Assembly (NCBI RefSeq): GCF_001704415.2
Contig: NW_017189517.1
Location: 7,637,167-7,701,166, forward strand
Length of the DNA: 64,000 nt
Source: Capra hircus
Lineage: Eukaryota > Chordata > Mammalia > Artiodactyla > Bovidae
Direction of reading: 5' to 3'
The position numbers were made by a program, and so were the translations under genes. Shown here in pieces: positions 10,862-22,800 of this stretch. Every line of letters begins with the position of its first letter. Within the stretch, counting starts at the first letter, position 1. The notes below the pieces were generated by a model that worked only from the letters and a program-made list of their open reading frames with translations, had not been told where the DNA came from and searched no databases.

Positions 10862-13800
10862 CTATAGAAAAGAAATGTCTCTTTGAGCCACAGTCTCTCC
10901 CACAAAGAAACACGTTTTCCAAGTGTCCATCTAGCATCACTTCTTTGTAGTGGTTTAGCCGCTCAGTTGTGTCTGACTCTTGTGACCCCATGGGCTAGAG
11001 ACCACCAGGCTCCTCTGTACATGGGACTTCCCAGGCAAGAATACTGTAATGGGTTTGTCATTTCCTTCTCCAGGGGATCTTCCTGACCCAGGGATAGAAC
11101 CCCAGTCTCCTGCACTACAGGCGATCTCCTGCATTGCAGGTGGATTCTTTACTGACTGAGCCACCAGGGAAGCCCCTATCCTTAGCTGGCAGCTTATATT
11201 CACCCACTGAAAATAAATTTCTCTTCAGTCACATATCACCTTTCACATAAAGAAGCAGATTCCCCAAGTGTCCACTTGGCACCATTGAATTACCTGCCAA
11301 TCAAGTGTCAAATATTTTATTCTTGTATTGTTATGATTTTGGTAAAACTTAGTTGAGGGCCAATGCATACTTTTCAGAGCAAAAAGTCATTCAGGACCAT
11401 CAGATAGATGGATCTGTTCACCCATGCTGTTTACGAGTCTCATCCTGTTCACAGGTGATAATGAATTGACTTGTTATGAATTATCCTCAGTTCAGTTCAG
11501 TCAGCACATCAGGCTTTCCTGTCCATCACCAACTCCTGGAGCTTGCTCAAACTCATTCCCAATTTCAAGGATTTTGACCACTTTTTTGAGTACAGATAAT
11601 ACATTCATTTGGTCATTCATTGAAATGTCAATTGAGGGCAGGTTACAGCTTGTGCCAGGGGTAAGGATACAAGCATCAGTGATATGACATGGCTTTTGCA
11701 AAGGCTCAGTCTGGTGGGGAAATGGACACATCAATAGATAAGTATATTTGCACTGAGATGAGTGCTAGTTGAGGTCTGCCAAAAGAATGATGCAGAGGGA
11801 TTTCCCTGGTGGTCCAGTGGTCAAGAGTCCACCTTCCAACGCAGGGGGCTCAAGTTTGATGCCTGGTTGGGGAACTATCTAGGCTGGTCATAACTTTCCT
11901 TCCAAGGAGTAAGTGTCTTTTAATTTCATGGCTGCAATCACCATCTGCAGTGATTTTGGAGCCCCCAAAAATAAAGTCTGACACTGTTTCCTCATCTATT
12001 TCCCATGAAGTGATGGGACCAGATGCCATGATCTTAGTTTTCTGAATGTTGAGCTTTAAGCCAACTTTTTCACTCTCCTCTTTCACTTTCATCAGAGGCT
12101 TTTTAGTTCCTCTTCACTTTCTGCCAGAAGAGTGGTGTCATCTGCATATGTGGTGTTGGAGAAGACTCTTGAGAGTCCCTTGGACTCTGCAAGGAGATCC
12201 AACCAGTCCATCCTAAAGGAGATCAGTCCTGGGTGTTCACTGGAAGGACTGGTGCTGATGCTGAAACTCCAGTACTTTGGCCACCTCAGGCGAAGAGTTG
12301 ACTCATTGGAAAAGACCCTGATGCTGGGAGGGATTGGAGGCGGGAGCAGAAGGGGATGATAGAGGATGAGATGGCTGGATGGCATCACCGACTCGATGGA
12401 CATGAGTCTGAGTGAACTCCGGGAGTTGGTGATGGACAGGGAGGCCTGGCGTGCTGCGATTCATGGGGTCACAAAGAGTCGGACATGACTGAGTGACTGA
12501 AATGAACTGAACTGAACTGAATTGGGGAACTAAGATCCCACATGCTGTGTGGTGTGGCTAAAAAACAATAATAAAAAATAAGGATGGAATAAGTTGGATT
12601 TTGAAAAGATGGCCTCTCTACCACTAGTTCCACTTATTTAGCAATGATCTTAATAGACTCTAGTAAAATATGATATGGGCTTCCCTGATGGCTTAGTCGG
12701 TAAAGAATCTGCCTGCAATGCTGGAGACGGGGGTTCAGTCCCTGGGTCAGGAAGATCCCCTAGAGAAGGAAATGGCAACCCACTCTAGTATTCTTGCCTG
12801 GGAAATTCCGTGGACAGAGGAGCCTGGCAGGCTACAGTCCATGGGTCGCAGGAGTTGGACATGACTTAGCGACTAAACCAATACCCAAATGATATAGCAG
12901 TCATATAGAAGATCTAGGCTGTTGCAAACAATTCCCATCCCTTGTTTATTTACCTGCAACAACAGTAATTTTAACACCAGGCTTGATGCAGTGGGCTGCA
13001 GTTACAATCCATTTTTCATTAACGATGGAACCTCCACAGAACGCAGCAATTTCACCATGCAAAAGGACCTGTGGAAACAGAATGATGAATCTTACTACAT
13101 AATATATTTGATCTACAACAACAACAACAACAAAAAACACGTGTGCTGTTTAGAGGAGTGAGCAAAAAGTTGGCTTCTAGGTGCTGGCTGAAGTGGAGTG
13201 GTTCTGGCAAGTGTCAGTTTTGAAGATGTCAGTGTTCCTGGAGCACAATCAAAAAAGCCATTTCTGAAACTGTCTTGAAGAGAATGAGCAGTGATAGCTA
13301 GGGGGAGTTCTAGATGAGGCAACTAGGAGGAAATAGCTTCTTTGTATGATGTGGGGTCCTTGGATTTCTTTTCTAGGCAAGTTAGGTTCTCTGATAGCAT
13401 AAATTGCTTCTTGGGGATATGGCTGGTATATTCAGAAACGCACTGATTTGACTCCTGGAGATCAAGTGATTATTGAGTCTCCTGTCCATGCACGAGGAAA
13501 TCTGCTTGCCATATAGCATTTGAAAGAAAAACTACTGACTTTTCCAGGAGATCTTTTCAAGCCCTTTCTCAACAAGAATGATATGAAATGAGACTTAATG
13601 GCTGTGCTATGCCCATTCAGGCAGGGAGCAACAGCCAAACTTGTGCACTACTTCCGGTCTCCCCCCTACCATCTCCACCTCCCCTCACTGGATCTGTAAG
13701 CTGCCCTGTCCTAAAGGATCTACTAAGCTATGTTTGATTTGGGGACAGAGATGTTTGAGCACTATCTTGAGCCTGGCTGTGATTAGATAAGAGGCAAATC

Positions 13801-16800
13801 CATTCTTTCATCTATACATTCATCATATAACCAGAGTGGACTATGGATATTTTTACTACCTCAATGTCTAGATCAACTTGGAGAATTTTCACTTCCTGTG
13901 TATGCAAGGGCCTTGGTCCACCTCTTCAGGAAGAAAGCTGGGAAGTGTGAACACTAGAGGGCACACTCAACATTTGGTAAACCCTTTGTGGGCGCTGCTG
14001 CCCTTTTACTGAAGCACATACAGCCTCAGGCATAAGCCCATTCATAACAAAATAGGAAAAGGGGGTGGTCACTCCTTTCTGGTGTGAGTCTGAGAAGGTC
14101 CTTGGGGGCATATTCTAGTGATGATTCTTTTTGTCCTGAATTCTATTTACTGAACCCTGGCTAATCCTAGACACTAAAGCACTAGCCTCCCACATGGAGA
14201 CCTATGGGGCTGACTCACTGCAAGCCTCTGACCCTCTTTTCTAAACACAGGTTTCTCTCTCATTCTAGCTGTCGTTTTCATGTTGAAAAATTTAAAAAAA
14301 AATAGGAAAACTCACACAACATAATAAACACCAGTTCACCCACCGTCCAGACTCAACAATGATCTTAATTTTTTTTTTTGAATCTGTATTGCTCACTATG
14401 GACAAATCATTGTGCCAAGTGTTTCATGTACATTTAATACTCACAACACTGTGGAGTGGCACATCCATACAGACGAGCAAACTGAGGTTTAGATATGCAG
14501 TTAGTTAAGATTAGTTAGTGGTGAGGCTTCTAAGCACCCAGTATTTCTCCTAGTGTGCTTGGTGGACCAATTGCATCTGGGGGATTTATAAAATGCAGCT
14601 TTGGGAGCCCACTAAGATTTCATCAGAATATTTGCTGCATGGGATGGGAGAAAATGCAGATCTCCAGAATATCCTTATGCACAATTAAATTCGAGAAATT
14701 CTGTTTCAGAATTTCCATGGGTTGGTGACCTTTATGTTTTAAAAGTGATTGCTCCAGGAGGAGCTGGCTACATAATTTGCAGGGCTTGTTGCAAAATGAA
14801 AATGCAGGTCCCCTTGTTCAAGCTAGGAAAAATTGTCATGGAAGATACTAAAATAAAACAGTTTTGCTTTTTTTCTGTGGTCTCTCACAACCTATCATGG
14901 TGTTGTGAATTTACTGTTTAAAGTTGGGCTCCCTCATGTGTGGGGCATAGCCACTGGGTGAGCGCAGGCACTCACAGGTGCCCAGGGGCACAGAACAGGC
15001 ACTCACAAATGCAGCTCTCAGTTGCCAGGTCCCCTCTCCCACCAGCCCTGTGCTGATGCCCTCATGCCATCTTCCCTTCCCACTGGTCCACTGAAGCAAT
15101 CAATAGCCAATGGTGACTCCCAGGGGATTTCACCTTGCATGTCAGGATATGTTCAGTTCCTGGAATGAAGGGAGGCAAGAGGTTTGCCCCCATTACTCCC
15201 CTCCAAATGTGCTAGGATGCATTTCTGACCATGTGAGATGCCATGTGGCCATGCCCCTTCCTCAAATGGCATAGAGTCTGGGCACCCAGCTTCAAGTCTC
15301 TGCATGCCTATGCTGGAGGAGGATGACAACAGTAGCTGTTGGCAGTGAGGAGGGGGCATATGCCAGTGTGCCAAGGGTTGGCGGTGGCAGTGGTCATTGG
15401 GCGGCTGGGGAAAGGGGAGAGAGAGCTAGCCAAGGCACCAGGGGACAGGGGAGAGGGAGATCAAGAATCCACCCCTGCATGGTACTGAGAGGTGAAACTG
15501 CAGTGACTCGAGGTTCCAGGTTACCAGCGCTCACATGCTCCATTGTCTCATTGAACATGAGTTATAAAACACAAATGCAAAAAGAATACATTTGAATCCA
15601 TTCTAACGAGGTGGATGAAACTGGAGCCGATTATACAGAGTGAAGTAAGCCAGAAAGAAAAACACCAATACAGTATATTAACACATATATATGGAATTTA
15701 GAAAGATGGTAATGATAATCCTGCATGTGAGACAGTAAAAGAGACACAGATGTATAGAACAGACTTTTGGACTCTGTGGGAGAGAGAGAGGGTGGGATGA
15801 TTTGGGAGAATGGCATTGAAACGTATACTATCATGTAAGAAACAAATCGCCAGTCTAGGTTCGATACAGGATACAGGATGCTTGAGGCTGGTGCACTGGG
15901 ATGACCCAGAGAGATGATATGGGGAGAGAGGTGGGAGGGGGGTTCAGGATTGGGAACTCATGTACCCCCGTGGCAGATTCATGTCAATGTATGGCAAAAC
16001 CAATGCAGTATTGTAAAGTAAAATAAAAATTAAAAAAAAAAAAAAAACACAAATGCAAAGCGTTGAACTACAAATGCAGGACTATTTGGAAGACAGGGCC
16101 CTGCAACTGCACTGGTCTCCAGTTCTTGAAACTGGGCCAGACCTCAGGTGAGTATCCTCACCAGGCGAATTTGCACAACACTGTTCTTTACTGGGCCTCA
16201 TGACTACAACTGAATACATCTGCTCAAGTAACAGGAGTTAAACATTCATATACAATGATATAATGGTGCTTACCCTCTATATGAGAGGCAACTTGGACAT
16301 CTCTCAGCTTAATGGGCTAGTTAGGCCAGAGTGAATTATAGCCACAGCCTCGGGCACAGAGACTATGTTGTAGCTAGTCTGATTCCTGCCAAAGACTTGC
16401 TGCCTGGAGCTCCTATGCTGTTCTGGTGGATGGCTGAGAAATACAGTTGTGTCCTTTCAAGCCTGAAGAGTGGTGTTTTTTTTGTTTTTTTTTTTGCCCA
16501 TTCCTGATTAGTATTAGAAATTTTGGTAGACATCTTTGCCAAGAAAAAGCCCTAAAATATATTTGCATTGAAAAATATTTCAAGTGACTTGGTTTTGGAA
16601 TGTTTACTTGACTACTTCAGGATCACAGCTATCTAAATGTTAGCTGTTTGGGGATGAACTGTCTGCATGGCCAAGGACAGGTTCTTGTCTATCACTTTGG
16701 AGAACGATCAGAAAAGTGGGAAAGCATATGTTCTGAAAAAGGTGTCTGAGTGCTGATCTGTCAAACATTTTAATGTTTGTTATATCCTAACAGGAGCGCA

Positions 16801-19800
16801 TTTTCCCTTTCACACACACACAGATATACACCAAACACACCCACATACATCTGCAAAATACACATTCACATATCTATTTTGATGTTCTTCACTGACAATG
16901 CCAGCCTAGAGTAATAGCTGCTCCCCTGTTGTTCCTTTTTTAACCTTTTAACTCAAACTTGACCTTTCTCTGTCGTTTCAGTAAACTCTTACTCTCCCTA
17001 CCTAGCCACCTCCTAACAATTTTTCTTTGCATACTTGTTCTCTTACGTATAAAGAGCCAAATCATTTCTGCATGATGTATGGCTTACTAAGCCTACAGAT
17101 GTGATTCACCCAGCCCTTGGCCCTAGTTCATTTTTCTGAGCACAGAGGGGAGGATCACTTTTAGCTTTTAATGGTTAACTAGACTAGTATTGACATCTGC
17201 ATTGCAGGCAGATGCTTTACCATCTGAGCCACCAGGGAAACCCAGTCATTGAAATAGACTTCATCAAACCATCCTAGAGAAGAATTCTCTAAATGTTCAG
17301 TCCAAAATAGTTTTGTGGGGCCAGATGAGATTACATATGTCATGTTTTCATTTGTGCTAATTGGAACTGTATAATCTGAGCTAAAAAAAATAGAAGATTA
17401 TCTTTTCAAGTGAAGATACATCTATAGTCTTAGGAAGTTCATGTAATATCTTATCTTCCTCCCAATATCCACCCCCACTCACCCATCCACCAGAAGAAAG
17501 AGAAAGTTCCAGTGTATACAGATGGTAACTACTTGTTGTCTGCCATGGGGGTGTGTCCTAATCAAATGGAAAGAATTGGGTCTATGTAGGCACAACCCAC
17601 TCCAGTATTCTTGCCTGGAGAATCCCATGGACAGAGGATCCTGGCGAGTTACAGTCCACAGGGTCATAAGAGTTGGACGCAATTGAGTAACTAAACAAAA
17701 ACAATATAAAGGATTAAAGAAAGCTTAACCACTTGTGAAGAAAACTGAGCTCCGAAGAATTGATGCTTTTGAACTGTGGTGTTGGAGAAGACTCTTGAGA
17801 CTCCCTTGGACTGCAAGGAGATCCAACCAGTCCATCCTAAAGGAGATCAGTCCTGGGTGTTCTTTGGAAGGACTGATGCTAAAGCTGAAACTCCAGTACT
17901 CTGGCCACCTCATGTGAAGAGTTGACTCATTGGAAAAGACTCTGATGCTGGGAGGGATTGGGGGCAGGAGGAGAAGGGGATAACAGAGGATGAGATGGCT
18001 GGATGGCATCACCGACTCGATGGACAAGAGTTTGGGTGAACTCTGGGAGTTGGTGATGGACAGGGAGGCCTGGCATGCAGTGATTCATGGGGTCGGAAAG
18101 AGTCGGACACAACTGAGCGACTGAACTGAACTGAACTGAACTAAACTAAACTGAACCACTGAGTTTCCATTGTATTCTGGCTTTCTCAGTCTCGTAGAAT
18201 GATCTTCAAACGATTAAACGTACAATGAAAAGTGAAAGTGTGAGTTTCTCAGTTGTGTCTAACTCTTTGAGACCCCATGGACTGTAGCCTGCCAGGCTCC
18301 TCTGTCCATGGGATTCTCTACACAAGAGTACTGGAGTGGGTAGCCATTCCCTTCTCCAGGGAATCTTCCCCACCCAGAGATCGAACACAGGTCTCCTGCA
18401 TTGCAGGCACATTCTTTACCATCTAGGCCATGTAGCTCAGATTAAACATACAATACTTATGGCTAATACGGAACCTGAGGCCCATGATAAACCCAAAGAG
18501 AAAGACCAGGCACATCCCATCCAGGGCCAGACAGATCCTAACTCAAAGCAGAAGAGGAGGGTGGAGCTCTTGCGGGCAGGTTCGCACATGCTCAGAACTG
18601 TTGGCTGGCAGGGTCAAGCGAATAGGACCAAAAGCAAGTGAGAGGTTTAGAAAGCTGAAACTCAGTGCTGCTTCCTCCAATTTCTGACTTTTAAGCTGTT
18701 GATGAAGGTAGTCTAATAATATAGGTGTTGCGATTTCCCTGTTTTCTCTAATGTTCACATATTTCATCGCTTCCCTTTGTAGCTGTATGAAATTTGAGTT
18801 CTGTTTTAGTCGCTCACCCTGCCAAGGATATACCGACTCTAGTCAACCCTCGAGCTTCCTCTCTCGGCTCCTGAGTGGCTCTGCAGAGTACCCGAGTTCT
18901 CCAGGGCCCCTGAACCCAGAGCTGGGCATCTGGAAGGAAAATGCAGGTAACTGGCCTCACGCCTCCACTTATCTCTCAGGCCCTCTGTTACCATGATGCA
19001 GGATTAGAGGTCAGAGATTGGTCAAGTCTGCCTGCGCCTTTGACCTTGGGGGTCAGAGGTCGGAGCAGCCGGAAATGCAGGGGGTTCTGGGAAGCGCCTG
19101 TGGCCAACCCACTACAGCTGCAGTGGCTTTGCCTCCAGCGGGGAAGTTGAACCGAAAGCCCTAGAATAAGGTAAGCATGCACACGGCCGCTGACAGCCGC
19201 GCAAAAGGTGAGCTCGCTTCTTAGGGTCTCAGAGCGGGGCGCGGTGGCCGTGGTCCCTAGCCTGCCCCGTCTCATCTCCCACCAGGTAAGCCCAGGCCCT
19301 CAACGGTCTGGGATGGCCTTGTCCTGCTACTGCGGTTCTCAGGACAGAGCAGTGCCTCAAGTCAACAATTCCACGAGCATCTGCTCGACCGGATCTGCTC
19401 CCCAAGCTGCCCAGCTCCCGTGACTGACCCAAGTGGCCGGAATGGCCTTTTTTCACCGGGAACAGGGTCCACCTGCCTGCTTGGAACTTTCATCCGTAAA
19501 TCCTCCAAGAAAAAGTCATCTTCCCCTTGCACTTGTGGCCTTCAGCTCTCGCCAGCCAACAGCTCACCGAACCCTTTTCTTGAACAGGTTACACGTTTCC
19601 TGTTCGTTCAAATTATTCGTTACTCTATAGGAAACTGAACTCCATCTGGGCCTCTTTGCCAGATTGCTTCACCCACGTGGTCGTGTGATTCCCCATCCCC
19701 TTTTACTGACACAGCAGCATTTTGAACCTTTTCTAGGTGGTGTTGCAACTACAGCAGTTGCTCACTTTCTCTTGATGATTGGCCTTCAGCAGGGGTGTTG

Positions 19801-22800
19801 CAGTTGGGTCTGCAATCAAATCAGGTATTTCTACCTTGCAGGTTAACTGAAATGGTGGCAGTTGGCTCATCCATAAATGGGGAGAGATTCTGTTTTGTTT
19901 TGTTTTGTTTTCCTGTTTTGTTGTGTCTAAAAGTGAATTTAAACTTTAAAAAAAAAAAATTTCCATTTGGCTGTGCCGGGTCTTAGTTGCAGCATACAGA
20001 ATCTTCAGCTGAGTCATGTGGGATCTAGTTTCCTGACCAGGGATTGAACCTGGGCCCCCTGCATTAGGACTGTGAGTTCTTAATCACTGGACCACCAGGG
20101 ATGTCCCTAAAAGTGACTTGTATATTGTTTATCTCCTGCTTTTGAAACCCAGTCACCTTTTGTGAGAAATTGGGTACAGTGGGTGTGGAGAGAGAGTTTC
20201 TCTGGTGAGGAAGGAATCAGTGTGAAAGTGTGACAGGGTCTTTCTGGAGTATCCTAGAGAGTAGCATGGCTCTTCACATTTGGAAAAGACAAGACTGAAA
20301 CCTGGTGCTTGGTACCTCTGCAGTCAGTAATCTTACTTCATAAGGATGAAATAGTGAGTAAATGTGTGTGGGGACGAGTGATCTTGAACACTGCAGATGA
20401 CCCTATCTAGGCTGATAGGAAGGAGACAACAGGTACACTCACTATTAAGTGTGCAGCAAGGAAGACGTCCCTGGTGGCTCAGATGGTAAAGCATCTGTCT
20501 ACAATGCAGGAGACCCGGGTTCAATCCCTGGGTTGGGAAGATCCCCTGGAGAAGGAAATGGCAACTCACTCCAATACTATTGCCTGGAAAACCCCATGGA
20601 CAGAGGAGCCTGGTAGGCTACAGTCCATGGGGTGGCAAAGAGTCAGACACGACTGAGCGATTTCACTCACTCAAGGAAGACATGAAAAGATATATAATTA
20701 TGGGTCTCAAATCTAGCCCTTGGTTACCTCAAAAACAGGGACAGGTGATTCTCATGTGTGTTGTCTGCAGATCACACCTGGAGAAATGTGGGACTACATG
20801 AGTCCACTATTTGGTGTTTTGGACCCTAGCTGCTGGGCTTCCCTGGTGGCTCAGACGGTAAAGAATCTGCTTGAAATGCAGGAGACCTGGGTTTGATCCC
20901 TGGGTCAGGAAGATCCCCTGGAGAAGGGAATGGGTACCCACTCCAGTATTCTTGCCTGGGAAATCCCATGGACAGAGGAGCCTGGTGGGCTGATGTCCAT
21001 GGGGCTGCAAAGAGTCGGACACGACTGAGCCACTAACACACACACACCCTAGCTGCTATAACAAGTTTGTTTCCTTTGGACCAGTGAGTTTCCAGTTGTA
21101 CAGTGTGTCAGAATAACCTGAAGGGCTTGCTTGTGCTCAGATTGCTGGGCTCTACCCCTAGAGTTGCTGACTCCTGTAGGTCTGGGGCACAGCATGAAAA
21201 TGTACAGTCCCAACAAGTTCCCAGGTGAGTCTGATGCTATCACACCTTGAGAACTACAGCCTTGGACCAAGCCCCTACCTCCTATGCCCTGCCTAGGTCC
21301 AGTACCCCAGTTCTTGCCTTAATCCTTCCTGAGTTCTTTTAAAAATGCCTTCGAAATACTCCAGTTTCTCTGGACCTAGAGACTTTCTGACTCTGTCCAG
21401 TTCTCCCAGGGGCTGAAGGTGAAGTAGTACCCAGAGCCCCAGTACTGGTGACCTCGCTTCCAGATATCCTTGTTGCTTGTTGGAAATCCTGTTATGCTAT
21501 GTCCTTGATGCCAAACTCTCCTTGGCCTTGTGTGGTAGCTGTCCCTGGATTTCTCTCTCAGCAGCTCCTCACCTATGGGGATTTCCTCATCCTACTTTAT
21601 GCTGAAACGTGCCTGCCTAAACATTTCCCTCATTCGAATAGGTCTGACTGATGTCTAGTCTCAGCCTTCCACCTGGCCTGTCCCTTTTCCACTGGGTTCC
21701 AGTTTTGACACACCATCAACACCGAGTACCTGCCAAGGGAATTGACCTCTTGCAGCATCCTCGCCACCAACCACACGATTGAAGTCATCGAATGATTGAT
21801 TGCTTTGAGTGACGTTATCCCAAATTATTTCAGCTTCAGAAGAATTTTCATAGTTCATATTGGAAAAAATAGTCTCAGCACGGGTGAGCTTCTTAGAAGT
21901 ATGTAAGACAGAGACTCGTCCACAGGGAAATGGCACTAGACAAATGGAAAAAAAAAATTAAGTATTCTGGTATTTCTCATTGTCTAGCAGACAAAAGTCC
22001 AGAGTGAGGCCCATCCTGTCATGTCTGAGAAGCAAGCCCATCGATATTAAAAAAAAAAATTGAATCAATGAATATAGTCTCAAACTAAGAGGTTAACTGC
22101 ATTATTTCCATGGAAAGTTTTCAAACGCTTCATGAAAAGGACATTTGGCTTAGGAATCTGTCATCTTTACAGAAACAGAAGAGGTGTTCCCAAATCAAAT
22201 TTCCTAAGACTTTATCTTCCCTGGTGGCTCAGACAGTAAAGTGTCTGCCTACAATGCGGGAGACCTGGGTTGAATCCCTGGGTTGGGAAGATGTCCTGGA
22301 GAAGGAAATGGCAACCCACCCCAGTATTCTTGCCTGGAAAATCCCATGGATGGAGGAGCCTGGTAGGCTACAGTCCATGGGGTCACAAAGAATCAGACAT
22401 GACTGACTTCACTTTCACTTATATGAAGTCCAATGACTTCCTGTTTCTTTATGAAAAAGTGTTATTTCCAGGTACTGTCCTTGAATGGAAGTCTGGGGAT
22501 TGGTGCCATATAACCTTGATTTTAGAATTAGGTAAATGGGATGTCTGCTCCTTATTGTTAACAAGATTTCATTTTTTCTTTTTTGAGGCCACACTGCATG
22601 GCTTTTGGGATTTTAGTTTCCTAACCAGGGATCAAATCCAGGCCTCTGGCAGTGAGAATGCAGAGTCCTGAGCACTGGACTGCCAGGGAATTTCCAGGAC
22701 TTCTTTTGTAGACCAAAATGCCTTCAAGATTCCAAGGTGGAATTTAGGTATCCATTGGGGAGAGATCATTGTGATTTAATTACCTGGCTATTGAGTATTA

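Larger units (their letters stand above)
10862..12953 (-). other. F9: F9 intron 7, expanded by insertions
   Basis: 2092 bp, against ~0.67 kb in human (memory). The extra length is accounted for by a BovA (10948-11177), a CHR SINE (11796-12563) split by a 644-bp BovB (11878-12521), and a BovA (12677-12888). A 60-bp BovB 3'-end fragment also lies at 11487-11548. Confidence 0.85.
13069..21729 (-). other. F9: F9 intron 6
   Basis: 8661 bp. It contains a MIR (14405-14530, minus), a young L1 3' end (15582-16043) inside an unassigned older repeat-like stretch (14760-16130), a BovB 3' end (17734-18153), a BovA (18225-18432, minus), a GC/CpG-rich block (about 18800-19700), a CHR SINE (19937-20106) and two BovA copies (20467-20671, 20835-21045). 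The stretch 16130-17580 shows only a short SINE fragment near 17195-17245. Confidence 0.85.

Noticed and set aside
22270..22671. 133-codon plus frame
   Set aside because: Translation of a BovA SINE and a CHR SINE with the sequence between them.
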